A DNA stretch of 64,000 bases from contig NC_081414.1 of assembly GCF_030272615.1 (NCBI RefSeq), positions 2,173,501 through 2,237,500 of the forward strand, given 5' to 3'. Under the pieces are notes generated by a model, which was not told the DNA's origin, searched no databases, and was given only the letters and a program-made list of their open reading frames with translations. Positions 45,927 through 58,403 of the stretch are shown in pieces (within the stretch, counting starts at the first letter, position 1; each line of letters begins with the position of its first letter). The DNA is from Cryptomeria japonica (Eukaryota > Streptophyta > Pinopsida > Cupressales > Cupressaceae). Made by a program: the position numbers and the translations under genes.

Positions 45927-48463
45927 GAACTAGGTATTGACCAAGATGTGTGAGACTACATGAAAATGGAAAAAGTATGGAAGACCAAGAGTTGGATGGA
46001 ATGCAAATGAATCTGAAGTGTACTTACAATGTCCAAAGTGTAAGACCAAGTATGTATGTAGTAGAGTAGGTGTGACTTCCAAAGAGAGGATAGTTTCTCT
46101 TGATGAGGTAAGTTGACCTTGACTCTAAGTATGACCAAATCAGACCCAAATGTGATAGACCTTGATGAGGGACCACTTAGCAAAATGTTGTTGTATGTAG
46201 TGTGTTGACAAAGTATGATGAGGACAAGCAAGTGACCTTTTGACTCAAGTTTAGACAAATGTGAATGTAATGTAAGGTGTAAAGAAATGATGGATTTTGT
46301 GAGACCCAAAGACAAGTTGAATGCTAGATGAAAACCTGGAGAAACAACCTAGGAAGCTCAAGAATTCCGAAACTGATTGCTCTTGTTTGCTGGACTGTAA
46401 AATTTTTTCAATTTGTGAAGTTGTTGGTTGTGACCAAATCTGAATGTTTGACTATTTTTCATGACAAGAGGACACAATGTTGATGAGGACTCAATGTTTG
46501 TAAGTGTCTAGACTCAAAACGACTCCAAGAAAAGTGTGTTGTTTGATGTAAAAATGTTTTGCATACACTTGAAGACACAAAAGACACAATGTTTTGTTGT
46601 TTAGTCTTGAATGTTTGAATGTTTAAAATAAGTCAAGCACAATTCTTATGGCTGGCCAAGACAATAGTTGTTGATCCCACATGAGGTTTTACCCTCGAGG
46701 CTACGTTATTCAGAGCAGATACTTTGATGCTTGACCTTACTGGCTCCACCCTCGGCACTCACTTCTTGGGTCAGCCAAGCATCAATCCCCACGAAAACTC
46801 CCCGTGGTGAACTTTGTATCTCTACTAAGAACCGTATGTGTGTGGGCCGCTACCAGAGGTCCGATCTCCTGCCTCAACAACTAGAAAGATTTTGGCTTCT
46901 AAAACAAAAAGGTGCTAGTAAGGGCATCCGCTCGTGTGGCCATACATGCGGCACTTTCAGCTCTGTAAATACAGAAGGCTCCCAGCCGGTAGGGGTTACG
47001 CCCTACAACTGATCAAATAAATTTGCTCAAACGGGTTTATGGGGAGACATAGTGGCGGTATGAACTGATCAGCACACGTTATCCATAGTTTTCACCATGA
47101 ATACGGTTGTTTATAGTGGTTCAGAAGAGGTGGGTTTTCCTCGCTACCACTTGGGTTGTTCTCTTCTCACTAGTAGTCCTAATGACCACATGGGAAGACA
47201 GACCCTCTAAAGATTAAACAAAAAGAGCCTATTGCTCAAGACACAAAAGACAATGATTCAATTTTAGTGCACCAATTGAAGTGTTTGCTAGTCTATAAAA
47301 ACAAGGCACACAATAAAAATCCAAAAACCCTTGCCAAGGACCTGCAACAAAGATTTATTAGTAGTTTGGATTGTTTCAAATGATCACCCCTTCCCGCAAG
47401 CACACAAGTTAGGTAAATTTTAGATCCAAAAGACTTTGTGAAATAGGGGCCTTCAACAATGCGTTTTGTTGACCAATTCAAAGATCTGATTCATCATAAA
47501 AAAAGATCACCTGTAAAATTTCAAGAGATTTCCAGAAATGTAAGAAAATCCAAAAAAATTGTTAATTTGCTCCAAAAATTAATTTTTTATGAAAAATCAT
47601 AAAAAATTCATATAAAATGCAAAATCAATCCAAAAAATCTGAAATTTTTACTGGAGATTCCTGATGGTCTTCCAAACCTACACAAGAAAGTTTCTACAAC
47701 AAATCCAAGCAATTTGTGCGATATGAGTAAAATAATGCAAAACCCTAATTTTCAAAGATCTGATTTTTGAGGAATGATTTTGCATCAAATTTAAAATCAC
47801 AAAGAACAGATCCTATGTATAATACTGAGATATTTCCAAAAATGTAAGAAAATTCAAAAAAATTGCTAATTTTCTCTCAAAATTAATTTTTTATGAAAAC
47901 TCATAAAAAATTCATATAAATTGACAAAACGATCCAAAAAATCTGAATTTCTACTGGATCCTTCTGATACATTTCCTGACTTGCACAAAAAATTGATGTC
48001 AAAATTCGAAGCCGTTTGTGAGATCTGATCAAAATAAAGAAAAACCCTAATTTTTAAAGATCCAAATTTTAGGGAAATATTTTGCATCAAAATTAAAATC
48101 ACAAAGAACAGATCCTGTGTATAATTCTAAGTTATTTCCAAAAATGTAAGAAAATCTGAAAAATTCTCTCATTTTCTCTCAAAATTAATTTTTTATGAAC
48201 AATCATAAAAAATTCATAGAAATTGAAAATGTGCTCCAAAAATTCTGAGTTTTGGGTTGAAAGCTCCTGATACTTTTTTCAACCTGCAAAAAAAATTTGG
48301 TGCAAAATTTCCTAGCCGTTTGTGAGATATGATCGAATCTCTCCAAGATCTTGATTTTGTGTCCAAAACCCTAGCTGCACAAGGTTATTCTCCAAATTGT
48401 TTTACAAAATAACAATATAGGGTTAGAAAAATCTACAAAAAACACAGATCTAAGAAAAATCCA
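45927..48463 (-). other. Leader region of the inner Tat-like element
   Basis: About 2.5 kb of non-coding DNA lies between the primer site and Gag. The ORF at 46731-47012 on the plus strand and others here lack domains. Its right third is the three-copy 303-bp repeat listed separately. Long leaders are common in Tat-lineage elements. Confidence 0.6.
47516..48370. repeat. Three tandem copies of an about 303-bp unit
   Basis: The words ATTAATTTTTTATGAA, CATAAAAAATTCATA, a CTGG(A/T) word before CCTGAT, and AAAACCCTAA recur in the same order at about 303-bp spacing, starting near 47516, 47820 and 48125. Copies differ by 10-20% by eye, so they predate the element's insertion. Confidence 0.85.
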
Positions 48464-48485
48464 TGTCCCACGGGGCGTGCCAAAA
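48464..48485 (-). promoter_or_regulatory. Probable primer binding site of the inner element
   Basis: Minus strand TTTTGGCACGCCCCGTGGGA follows the 5' LTR directly. It resembles the TGGCGCC...CGTGGG primer-site wording common in Tat and Athila elements but differs from any one tRNA 3' end I can be sure of. Confidence 0.55.
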
Positions 48486-49296
48486 TATATATGGTGAAAA
48501 TGGATAACAATAATAACAATATTGAAAGGCTAAATAGATTCAACCACAAAACCCTAGCCTAACAACAACAAAGATCCACCATAACATATGAAGATTACCT
48601 AAGACAATGTGAATCAAATGAAATCACAAAGATTATACCATCACATGTCCAATAGGGTTTTGATCTCCATTCTTCCTATCTCCATTGATCTTGCTTGATA
48701 TATTTGCTCTCAGATTTTATGTGCACAAGAGCTCAACAAAGAACGGAATGTGGTTGCTAGTAGGATCGTATATGTCAAAAGCGTAGTGTAGTCAATTGAT
48801 CAAGTAGTTAGGTAGTTAGAATGATTGATTAGAATGATTGATTAGGGTTTGATAATGAAGGAAGCATCCCCTTATATAGAAGACACTATATGAAATGGAG
48901 GGATAAGATTGAGAGGTGTAAAAGGAGGTCGGCTATGATTAGAGGATAGGTAAAAGAAATAATAAAATAATGAAAGGGGTAGGTAGTGTATGAATTAAGA
49001 GATGAATGACATGTGTCATGGGTAGAAAAGGTTAATGACTTAATTAAATAAATATAGATTTATTTAATTAATAGAAGAAGTGGGATAATTAAATAAATAA
49101 GATATTTATTTAATTTAGGAAAAAGGATAATTTAAATAAATAAATGTATTTATTTAAATGAGAAATAAGGCTAGAAGAAGATAAATGAATTAATTAAATA
49201 AATAAAGATTTATTTAATTAATAGAAGAATTAAGCTTAGATAATTAAATAAATAAAATATTTATTTAATTAGACTAGACAATTTTGGGTGTCTACA
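48486..49296 (-). repeat. 5' LTR of the inner Tat-like element
   Basis: Matches 37782-38592 end to end. Its inner terminus reads TATATATGG where the 3' LTR has TGTATATGG, so the terminal TG/CA dinucleotide has mutated in this copy. Confidence 0.95.
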
Positions 49297-49301
49297 CCTA
49301 G

Positions 49302-49664
49302 AAACAAATTTACTATGATATACCCAATGATCCAAACCATGGTGAGAAATCACTTGCAAGGCCTGTGTACGTACAAAGGCTTATTTATGGATATGAACAA
49401 TGCTGATGGAAATGAATGCAAACGGAAGGATGCATGAACTAATAGATGGAAGAGATAGCTAACAGATAGCGCCTATTGCCAAGTTTTCACCATCTATTTT
49501 TTATTGCACTTTTTCTTGATATTTAATTTTTTATTTATTTTTCACTTTTTTCGGTGTTTTTGCATTTTCTGCTTTTCCACTATTTTTGGATTTTTCTGCT
49601 TTTTCCTTGTTTTTGTATTTTTTCTGCTTTTTCCCTGTTTTTGGATTTTTTATTTTTTCAGACA
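49302..49664 (-). other. Post-integrase region of the outer Tat element
   Basis: A T-rich stretch with TTTTTC-TGCTTTTTCC repeats at 49500-49660 lies between the inner element's right target duplication and the outer integrase end. No gene. It joins functionally to 36356-37776 on the other side of the insertion. Confidence 0.55.
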
Positions 49665-52600
49665 TAAAATTTTTTTAGATGCATGTTATTGATGGGTTCC
49701 TTGGGCTGATCTTCATCCTATGTTGATAGCTGATAGGCTCTTGATCCAAATACTGTTGTGACCACAAACGGACCCAACCACTTTGGTTCAAACTTTCCTT
49801 TCTTTTCTCGATCTGTCTGGTTGTCTAGATTTTCCTTTAGCACTAGTTCTCCAACTTGAAAGGCCCTTGTTTTGACCTTGTGATTATTACTGTGGCACAT
49901 TCTTTGTTGATATACCTTCAAATGTTCAAAGGCATTTTGTCATCGTTCATGAATCAATTCTACCTCTTGCAGTCTAGATACTCGTTGTTCTTCATCTGGG
50001 ATAAGGCCTTTTAATGATACACGTAGAGAAGGTATCTTTACTTCTATTGGCAGTATTGCTTATGAACCATAGACAAGAGAAAGGTGTTGCTCCTATTGGT
50101 GTGTGGATATGGGTACGATAGGCCCATAGAGCAGGGTTTAATTGAACATGCCAATCTCTGGCAGCATCATTTACCGTCTTTTTGAGGATTTTCAAGATTG
50201 TTTTATTTGATGCTTCTACTTGCCCATTCCCTTGTGGATAGTAAGGTGTGAAGAATCTATGTTGGATCTTGAATTTCTCACAAAGCTCTTGTACATCCTG
50301 ATTCTTGAACGGTCACCCATTATCAGTGATAATGGTCATGGGTATGCCATAACGACATATGATGTAGTTCAAGATAAATGCAACAATTTGCTTGCCTGTG
50401 ATATTTGTGAGAGGTACTGCCTCAATCTATTTTGTGAAATATTCTATAGCTACAAGGATGAATTTGTGACCATTGGATGAAGGAGGATGTATCTTTCCCA
50501 CTAGATCAAGACCCCATTGGTAGAAAGCCCAAGATGTTGCCAAAGCATGAATCTCTTGTGCTGGTGCATGAATTAAATTTCCATGGATTTGACATTGTTT
50601 GCATGTTTTAGCTATCCAAAAGAATCTCGTTCCATAGTTGGCCAACAATAGCCCAAGCGTAAGAGTTTTTTTGAAAGGGTAAGACCACTTGAATGAGTGC
50701 CCCAAATGTCGTTATGGACTTCATTTATGTCCTTCTCAAATTCTTCTTTCTCAAGACATCTTAAGAGAGTACCATCCAGACCTCATTTAAAAAGGGTATC
50801 CATGACAAGAGTATAATGGGAAGATTGGCGGATGGAATTTCTCTTTTGGTTCTTTGACAAGTCCGAAGGGAGGGTGTTATCTTTCAGATATGTGTAAGTT
50901 TGGCCATAGAAAGAGGAATTATGCCCAACTAGGTGACATATAATTTGGGAATCAGGACAATTATGGGCAGGGTAAAACAACTCTTCCACCAAGAATTTGT
51001 AATGCTCTTGGTTTTCCTTTGTCTGAAGTAGAGAAGCAAGTGTTGCCATGGGATTTGCTGCTTTGCTGTCATTCCTTGGAATTTACTCAAAAGTGATTTC
51101 TATAAAATACTTCTTGACCTCATCCACCATTTTCTTATAAGGCATTAGCTTTTCATCCTTTGTTTGATAATCATCATTGATTTGATTGATGATGAGCTGA
51201 GAATCTCTAAAAACCTATAGTCGTGTGATGTTCCATTCTATGGCCATCTTGATTTCTGTGACCAAAGCTTCAGATTTTGTTGTATTGTTGGTGCATGGAA
51301 AACCAATTTATATGCCTTTGGAATTGTGTGACCTTGTGGTGTGATGAATAGAATGCCTTCTCTTGATCCATGCTGGGTGTATGAACCATCAAAGTACAAC
51401 TGCTATGTTTGTTTGGTGACTGTGAGTATGTCCGCATCTGAAAATTCAATGTTTAAAGGATGATAATCTTGAAGTGATGCCTCTGCTAGCTGGTCTGTAA
51501 TGACTTGTCCCTTGATAGATTTTATGTCCACATATTCAATATCAAATTCACTCAGGATCATGATCCATTTGGCTAATCTTCTTGTTAATGTCACCTTACT
51601 AAGCAAATACTTTAATGGATATTTTTAGCAATCAGTTTGATTGAGTGAGATAGTAGATAGTGTCACAACTTTTGAGAAGCAACCACTACTGCTAAGCATG
51701 CTTTTTTTGTTGGTGAATAATTGAGCGCGTATCCCACTAATGTTCTGCTGATGTAGTAAATAGCTCATTCTTTTCCTTCATTATCCTGTTGTGCGAGCAA
51801 AACTCCTAATGATATTTATGTGGCTGATACCTATAGTAACAATGGCTTTCCTTGAATTGGTGACATTAGTACTAGTGGTTGCATGAGATATTCCTTGATC
51901 TTGTTGAATGCTTCTTCACATTGATTGTCCCATTTGAAATGAACATTCTTGTGTAATATATGTGTAAATGGTTGACATTTATCCACCAACTGGGAAACAA
52001 ATCTTCTAATTGACTCCAGTCTTCCTTGGAGTGACCTGGGTTGATTGATATTTTTGGAAGACATTTCCATGATTGCTTTAACTTTAGCAGGATCTACTTC
52101 TATACGTATAGCTGAAACAATGTATCCCAATAGCTTACCAGAAGTGACTCCAAAGGCACATTTCTTTGGATTGAGCCTTAGCTTGTACTGTTCTACCGGT
52201 CAAAGATCTTTTCCAATATTTCCAGATGTTCTTATCTGTTGTATGATTTTGCCAATATGCCATCCACAAAGTCTTCTATGAATGTATGCATCATATCATG
52301 GAATATCTTTGTCATGGATCTTTGATATGTAGCACCTGCATTCTTTAGTCCAAATCACACGTCCTTCTAGCAAAAAGTACCCCATGGACATGAGAAATTT
52401 GTCTTTTCTTGATCTTCAAGAATTATTTTAATCTAATTATATCCTGAGAAACCATCCATTAGAGAAAACATGGAATGTCCAACAGTTAAATCGATAATGA
52501 TGTCAATATTTCACAAAGGAAATTCATCATTTGGACATGCATTAGTAAGATCTCTGAAGTCTGTGCATACTCTGATACTTTTATCCGATTTGGAAACAAG

Positions 52601-52687
52601 AACTATGTTTGATACCCATTGAGGATATGCTACATGTCTAATGAATCCCACATCTAGTAATTTCTTTAGTTCTGTAGCATATAAAAA
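49665..52687 (-). pseudogene. Tat-lineage Ty3/gypsy pol fragment: RT, RNase H, second RNase H, integrase
   Basis: Minus-strand translation begins inside RT with LKKLLDVGFIRHVAYPQWVS near 52680, so the N-terminal RT, protease and Gag are missing. RT motifs include CTDFRDLTNACPNDEFPL, MFSLMDGFSGYN, KNAGATYQRSM and FIEDFVDG. RNase H follows with RRLAKWIMILSEFDIEYVDI. A second RNase-H-like region (LYFDGSYTQHGSREG onward, about 51.40-50.9 kb) is the hallmark of Tat elements. The integrase (about 50.71-49.67 kb) has WAFYQWGLDLVGKIHPPSSNG, IITDNG, YYPQGNGQVEASNK and a tail with KFEPKWLGPFVV. Many stops and several frameshifts are present. It ends abruptly at 52687 where plus-strand LTR-like DNA begins. 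Confidence 0.87.
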
Positions 52688-53965
52688 TGACCATATTCCT
52701 AAATGAATATTTTATGTTCATTTCTCTATTTAATTAAATCCAAATTAATTAAATCACCCACATTCCTCTATTTAAATTAAGTAAATTACTCAATTTATTT
52801 AAATTAAATTCACTTGGGCTCTTTTGACATTTAATGAATAAATCATTTTATTCAATTAAATCCCTTCTATCCACTTTTAATTAAATTCAAATTTAATTAA
52901 ATAGTTTACCCTAAATTGAATAAATCTAATTTATTTGATTTCCCCAAATTGCAACCAAATTGAATTAAATTCATTTTATTCAATTAAATCCTATTATCCC
53001 TTCATCCACTTGCAAAATCCTACATCTCCCACTTGCTTCCTAAACCCTATTCCTAACCCCTTCTAGACTCTTCTAATCACTTCTAAATTAACTTAACCCA
53101 TTTCCTAAACTTTGTCACATCCCTAAACAAAGGGACGTCACTTCTCAAACTCTTAAAGGCTTCAACCACTTAACTTTGAAAGTCTCCCAAACCATTAATG
53201 GTTAATTCAACCCTCTAGCATGATTAAATAATTTCCCTAAACTCAACCTCCATGTAACCCAAGGGTCTCATCAAGCATTTATTGCTTTGACCATGGTTAT
53301 CCTTAATCTTTTGCACAAGAGTTTATCCTTTGGGTAAAACCTTTATCCAATGGGTAATCCTAACTTAACCATAACCCTTACCCCCTAAGATAACCACGAG
53401 GTCTTCTCAAGCATTTAATGCTTCCTACCTCTCTTCTCAACCAAATCTTATGTTGACATTTGTCACCATTTCATTGGTGACAATTGCAAACATGGATTCC
53501 CAACTTTCAAACTCAACCCTTAATTAAATCTTTCAATCCCGGCCATCCATTGCCCTATTTTTGCTATAAATAGAGCTCTCATTCCTCCATTTTCATGATC
53601 CAAGTCTTTAGCATCACACTTATACTCAAATCCATGCAAGTTTTAATATCTCATTTATGCTCATCATTTAGCCTCTCTTTTAAATAGGAATTAATCTAAA
53701 TATGCATGTTTAGAGTATTTTCCTTATCATTTAGCTTAATCATAGACTAATATAGCATGCTAGGATAGTCTTGTCACTAATCTTGTCATCTTATAACTAG
53801 TTTATTGCATTTATAGGATCATGTATAACTTAGGATGCATTTCATCTTAAAATCAACCAAAGCATCCCTCGTTCTTGCATTTGTCATCCCTAAACCACTT
53901 TGCTCGGTGATATGAGAGCAAATACATTGGTTTGATGGACCTTGTGAGATAGAGAACCATGGAAT
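52688..53965 (+). mobile_element. Probable partial 5' LTR of a plus-strand LTR retrotransposon
   Basis: This segment starts TGACCATATTCC exactly where the outer Tat pol stops, after a run of A. It is AT-rich with repeated TTAATTAAAT words at its start. It contains a good core-promoter candidate TATAAATAGAGC at 53565 and runs until the chromovirus insertion at 53966. It would be the left part of an LTR whose end may lie at 62659. The segment holds no ORF of note. Confidence 0.5.
53565..53572 (+). promoter_or_regulatory. TATA box candidate
   Basis: TATAAATA followed by GAGCTCTC, about 880 bp into the putative plus-strand LTR, is a textbook plant TATA context. Transcription would start about 30 bp downstream. 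Confidence 0.55.
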
Positions 53966-54566
53966 TGTCATGCCCAAACTTTTGGGCACAAACGGAATAA
54001 ATTTTTTTTTTAAAATACTTAACTTAGAATGACTACTTAATTAAAATAGTGCAATTCTAGTTGGGTCTTAACTATATTTTGTGTGAATCAAATAATTAAT
54101 TTAATTTGGTGATAAAATTAAATAAGTTATAAGCGAGCTAAAATTTCTCCACAAGAGTAATCACTATTCTTCCTTAAATAAATGATTAAACTCTCTTAGC
54201 AATTAATCTCAACTTAATGTATGATCTTTAAAAGTAATTGTCCATTAATCTCTTATAGTTCTTTGATTACCTAGGGACTGACTAAATAATCCTTAGCTTA
54301 GTTTAACAATAAAAATAATTTATCTAACACTTGTCTAGAGGGTCAAAATTAACCCCATAATAGCATTTGTGCTAAAAAATTATTTTAATGAAGGCCAAGA
54401 TAATTTAACTTCTAGAGCTTCCTAATGCAAGGGTAATTATTAATATCTCTCCCTGGCCTTAACTCAAAAAAAAGATAAATCTAAATCAACTCTTAATTAA
54501 AACCCAAAAGAAAACTCTACTTAATTTTATAACTAACAAATTTGATTTCCAATGAATATAGGAATT

Positions 54567-54652
<86 letters not shown>

Positions 54653-55385
54653 TACCTATAAATGTTATATGTATGCTTATGAAGATATTCCAAGAGAAGA
54701 GGGGGTTTTACTTTATTTTATTAATTAACCCCTTTTAAACATTCCCACACACATACCTATTTTTTTAGAAATATAACCAAGTGAATTTGCCCTAACCCGA
54801 AATTAGGGTTAGGGCATGTGTTTTTTTTTAACATACATGTGTTTTGTTTTCTTTTTTTTTATGTGTGGGTTGTGTGTGTGTGTGAGTTCTATTTTATTTT
54901 GTGAGTGTGTGTACAGGTGAAGGAGTGGGCGGCGGCCATGGGAGGGGCGCTATCTTGTTTCATATTCTCCCCACGGCGGCGCGCGCAGGGCCGAGCCGGG
55001 GGTTATTATTTTTTCTTTGCTTTAACTTGGCGGAGGAGGAAGGGGGAGAGTCGGGTGGCGGCCACTATGGCACCCCGCAGGGAGCGGCCGCCGTTCACTA
55101 AAAGTGGCGGCTACTGCCCACTGTGGGTTGCCATAGTGGCAGTCACCGCCGCTGTGAGTCGTCGCAGTGGCGGGCTTCGCCCTGCTCACTGTGGTAGCCC
55201 ATAGCGAGCGGCGTCCGCTCACTGCGGCGCCCACAAGGTTAAGGAAGGCGGCCGGCGGGGGTAGGGTTTCATGGCCCTTTCCCCCGGTCCGCAATATGCA
55301 CGAAATATATTTTTTTTTTTACAATTTTTTATTTATTTAAAGTTTATTTAATTATTATTTTTTGTTTAATGAAAATGCTAAAAAA

Positions 55386-55436
<51 letters not shown>

Positions 55437-55595
55437 TTATTTATACATACAAATAAATAAATATGTATAAATAGGCCTTGTGAAATTACATTACTGTTTT
55501 TTTTTTTAAAATAAACAGATTTAGTCAAAATACATAACTATCTTCTTTCTTTTTTTTAAATAAACAGATTTTCAAAATGAACACTTAAATGGAGT

Positions 55596-55640
<45 letters not shown>

Positions 55641-58391
55641 CTACATTTTTAAACTATAACTCATTTAGGCATTCTTATGGGATTATTGTTTTGTATAACT
55701 TTAGAATGCATGCAGGGATTTTACTAATGTTATTTGTAGTTTGAATCATGGGAAAGAGTATATTTTTTAAAAAAATTGAAGAAACATATATGTTGAATAT
55801 TCTGTTTTTTTTTTGTTTTAAAAAAAACAGCAATCTACAACTAACATTTACAATGCATCCTAACAGCAACCTAATATATATATATTTTTTTGTAGGCAAA
55901 ATAAACTAAGACTAAATGCTAATTTTTTTTTGAAAAGAAATAAGCTACTATAATAAGTTTCACTTTCTGCATTAAATGGGAAAATAAATGACTGATTTAT
56001 TTATTTTGCAGTAGCATAAATAACAAAATAATCATGTAGTAATAAACTAAATTTTATTTTCAGAATACACAAAAATGCATCTACTTCATTTTCTTTTTTA
56101 CAAAACTAACCAAAGTAGGAAAAATATATATTCCTTTAGCAAATGTAGATAGAAGTAAATATGAATACAAATGGGTTTGAAACCCAACAATATTTTCCTT
56201 TCCATGGAAATATAGATAAAATGATACATTTCTTTTCTTTTGGGAAAAATAAATGCAACAATACTCTCTTTTTTCTTTACAAACTTCAATATTATAAACA
56301 TTTGTCATTCAAACTTTTCTGCAACATAAAACAACAACAAAGCTCTTTATTCTTTCATTTCCCATCCCAAGCAACCTGCATTAAAAACACAACTTGACCA
56401 TGGAGAGCTCACCTCCCAGCCTAGGCTTACTAGAAGCCACCCCTGAGCTTGGAGAACCAAGCACTAGACAGGTTACAAACAAGCAAACAACACAACAAAT
56501 AGGGCAAACACTCAACATACATCTTCCCATCCCAAGCTACACTTTCACCACATTTGTGATGATCCTTCCATGGGTGGAAGTGGACCAAGTACCATTGGGG
56601 AGATTGCAAGCCAAAAAATTACAACTCAAGCCACCTCATGGCAATACAAAATACAACAAAGATACATCTCCATACCTTATGCCCCCCAAAGGCTCAAGGC
56701 CATATTTTCTCCCCTTATGACCCCAAATGCATACACAAGGCTATGCAGCAAGGGTCACAAAGGACACCCTTGAGATCACTCTCCATAAGGAGAGCCTCTC
56801 ACCCAAGGCTGTCATACTCCTTCCACCCCAAGACCATCCTACTCCCCCAAGAGTAGGAGATCTTGGACACTCCCAAAAAAAAATAAGAACACATGAACAA
56901 AACATAGAAATGAAAACTACTTTTTTTTTTTTCTCCAACAACAATCTACATAAACACATCTCTTTCAACAAGCATTTCTTTCCTTCAACAAAACAACATA
57001 AACAACATAAATAAGAGGAAATAAAACCAACCTTATTCTGCCAATAGGTATGCTAGATTTAGTTGGGGATGAGTTGCCCAAATCCACACAAACTTTTCTC
57101 CAATCCTTCCCAAAAATTCTATTCTACCACTAATTTTCAAAACAATGCAAAATCTCCAACAATGGAGAGTGGGTGATTACTCACTAAGTCCCTAATCCTT
57201 GCCTAAGAAGGCCTTTCACAGACTTCCCAACCCCTTGGGTGAGGTGAGAGTTCCCATTGGTTGCTCTTCCCAAACTCTTACACATTACTAAAACTGGAAA
57301 GGGAAAAGGTGAGAGAAGATGGGGAAGAGAGTTTGACATAAAAAGGGAAGGTTGTCTATCTTAGGAGGAACTTTCTAAGTTGAATTTTCGCTCACCTTGG
57401 AAAAACCACTTTTTGAGGTGACTAAACAGTCACATGATTCAAAATACCCCTAACCCATAGGTATACCCTTTGGACCTTTGGAAAAGCCCTAAAACTGACC
57501 CTAGGAGTCCATTTAACCCCTTAGAAACCCAACTGAAGTTTACCTACGGGTCAAACCTGAGTTGACCACTCCCAAGACTCCCTACCCAAGGCAAATTTGG
57601 GACCACACTCATGTGTTTTGAATGGCTTTGGTAGAAACAAAACTCCCTCTAAGAGACAAGTCAAAATCAATGACACTAATAATCACATGTGTCAAGTGAC
57701 ACAATAAAATACAATATAAAAATCACACATGGAATTTGTCTCTTGTAGGATTACACATATACATAAAAATTAATTTTAACACTCAAGCATCATGCACTTC
57801 ACAAATAAAATACATTACAAACGGGGTGTTGTCTCTCCAAATAGACAACCCCTGGCTTAACAAATGTACATTGGTCTAGGTTTGGTTCTCCATATAAATT
57901 CCATGGTCACATGGATAATTTTCCTGCGCATCTCAATTAACACATTAGTTGCGCATCTCAATTAACACATTAGTAATTCCAAATAATCACAATTATACAT
58001 AATTAAATACATGGATTTCATTGCACATCAAACACTCATACATTGGCAACAATAATTCAATATCTCATTCAATTAAATTCGATTTCACATAAGCAATTAA
58101 CATAATTCTCAAAATTGAACCATTCATAAAATAAGCATCATTTTTCTATCATCAAAATGAAGTCCTGCAATTCCAATAATCACATTCACCATTTCAAAAT
58201 AATTCTATTCTAGCAACATATAAAGTTTCATAATCATCAAGCATAAAATAGAGCATCATCATATGTCAATGTGATCCAAATCATGGAATCATATAGTTTC
58301 TAAATCCATAAAGCATAAAATAAAGCATCCAAAATAGTCTCAATATGCAAATAACTGAAAATGTCAAGCTGAGTTGGGGTAGGGCCTCACA
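53966..58391 (-). repeat. 3' LTR of the chromovirus (4426 bp)
   Basis: Minus strand begins TGTGAGGCCCTACCC right after the PPT and ends GGGCATGACA. It includes a CT/AT microsatellite (54571-54649), the conserved CCCTAA hairpin (54789-54815), a GC-rich block (54915-55290) and TA runs near 55390-55430 and 55600. A 25-bp word GCGCATCTCAATTAACACATTAGT-type is tandemly duplicated near 57926-57975 here but single in the solo LTR. Confidence 0.93.
54915..55290. repeat. GC-rich, CpG-rich block inside the LTR
   Basis: This block is mostly G and C in an otherwise AT-rich LTR. It shares GGTGAAGGAGTGGGCGG and GGCGCGCGCAGGGCCG with the solo LTR (2065-2120). After those words the two copies diverge completely: CACTGTGG/GGCGGCC words here, CTGCGG repeats there. 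Confidence 0.8.
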
Positions 58392-58403
58392 CCCTCCCCC
58401 TCT
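58392..58403 (-). promoter_or_regulatory. Polypurine tract overlapping the pol stop codon
   Basis: AGAGGGGGAGGG on the minus strand abuts the 3' LTR. The TAG stop of the chromodomain frame (58402-58404) overlaps its first bases, so there is no 3' untranslated interior. Confidence 0.88.

Larger units (their letters stand above)
37782..49296 (-). mobile_element. Non-autonomous Tat-like Ty3/gypsy element, 11.5 kb
   Basis: LTRs of 811 bp at 37782-38592 and 48486-49296 differ at about 13 positions by eye (1.6%). They are flanked by CCTAG duplications, and the insertion splits the outer Tat element. Minus-strand order is 5' LTR, a primer-site region, a 2.5-kb leader with 303-bp repeats, one Gag-protease-to-integrase-tail frame (45926-41808), then a 3.2-kb 3' region. 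That 3' region has an antisense plant-mobile-domain fragment and tandem repeats, and is followed by a PPT and the 3' LTR. No RT, RNase H or integrase catalytic core is present, so it would depend on polymerase from another Tat element. It is the youngest dated insertion in the window. Confidence 0.95.
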
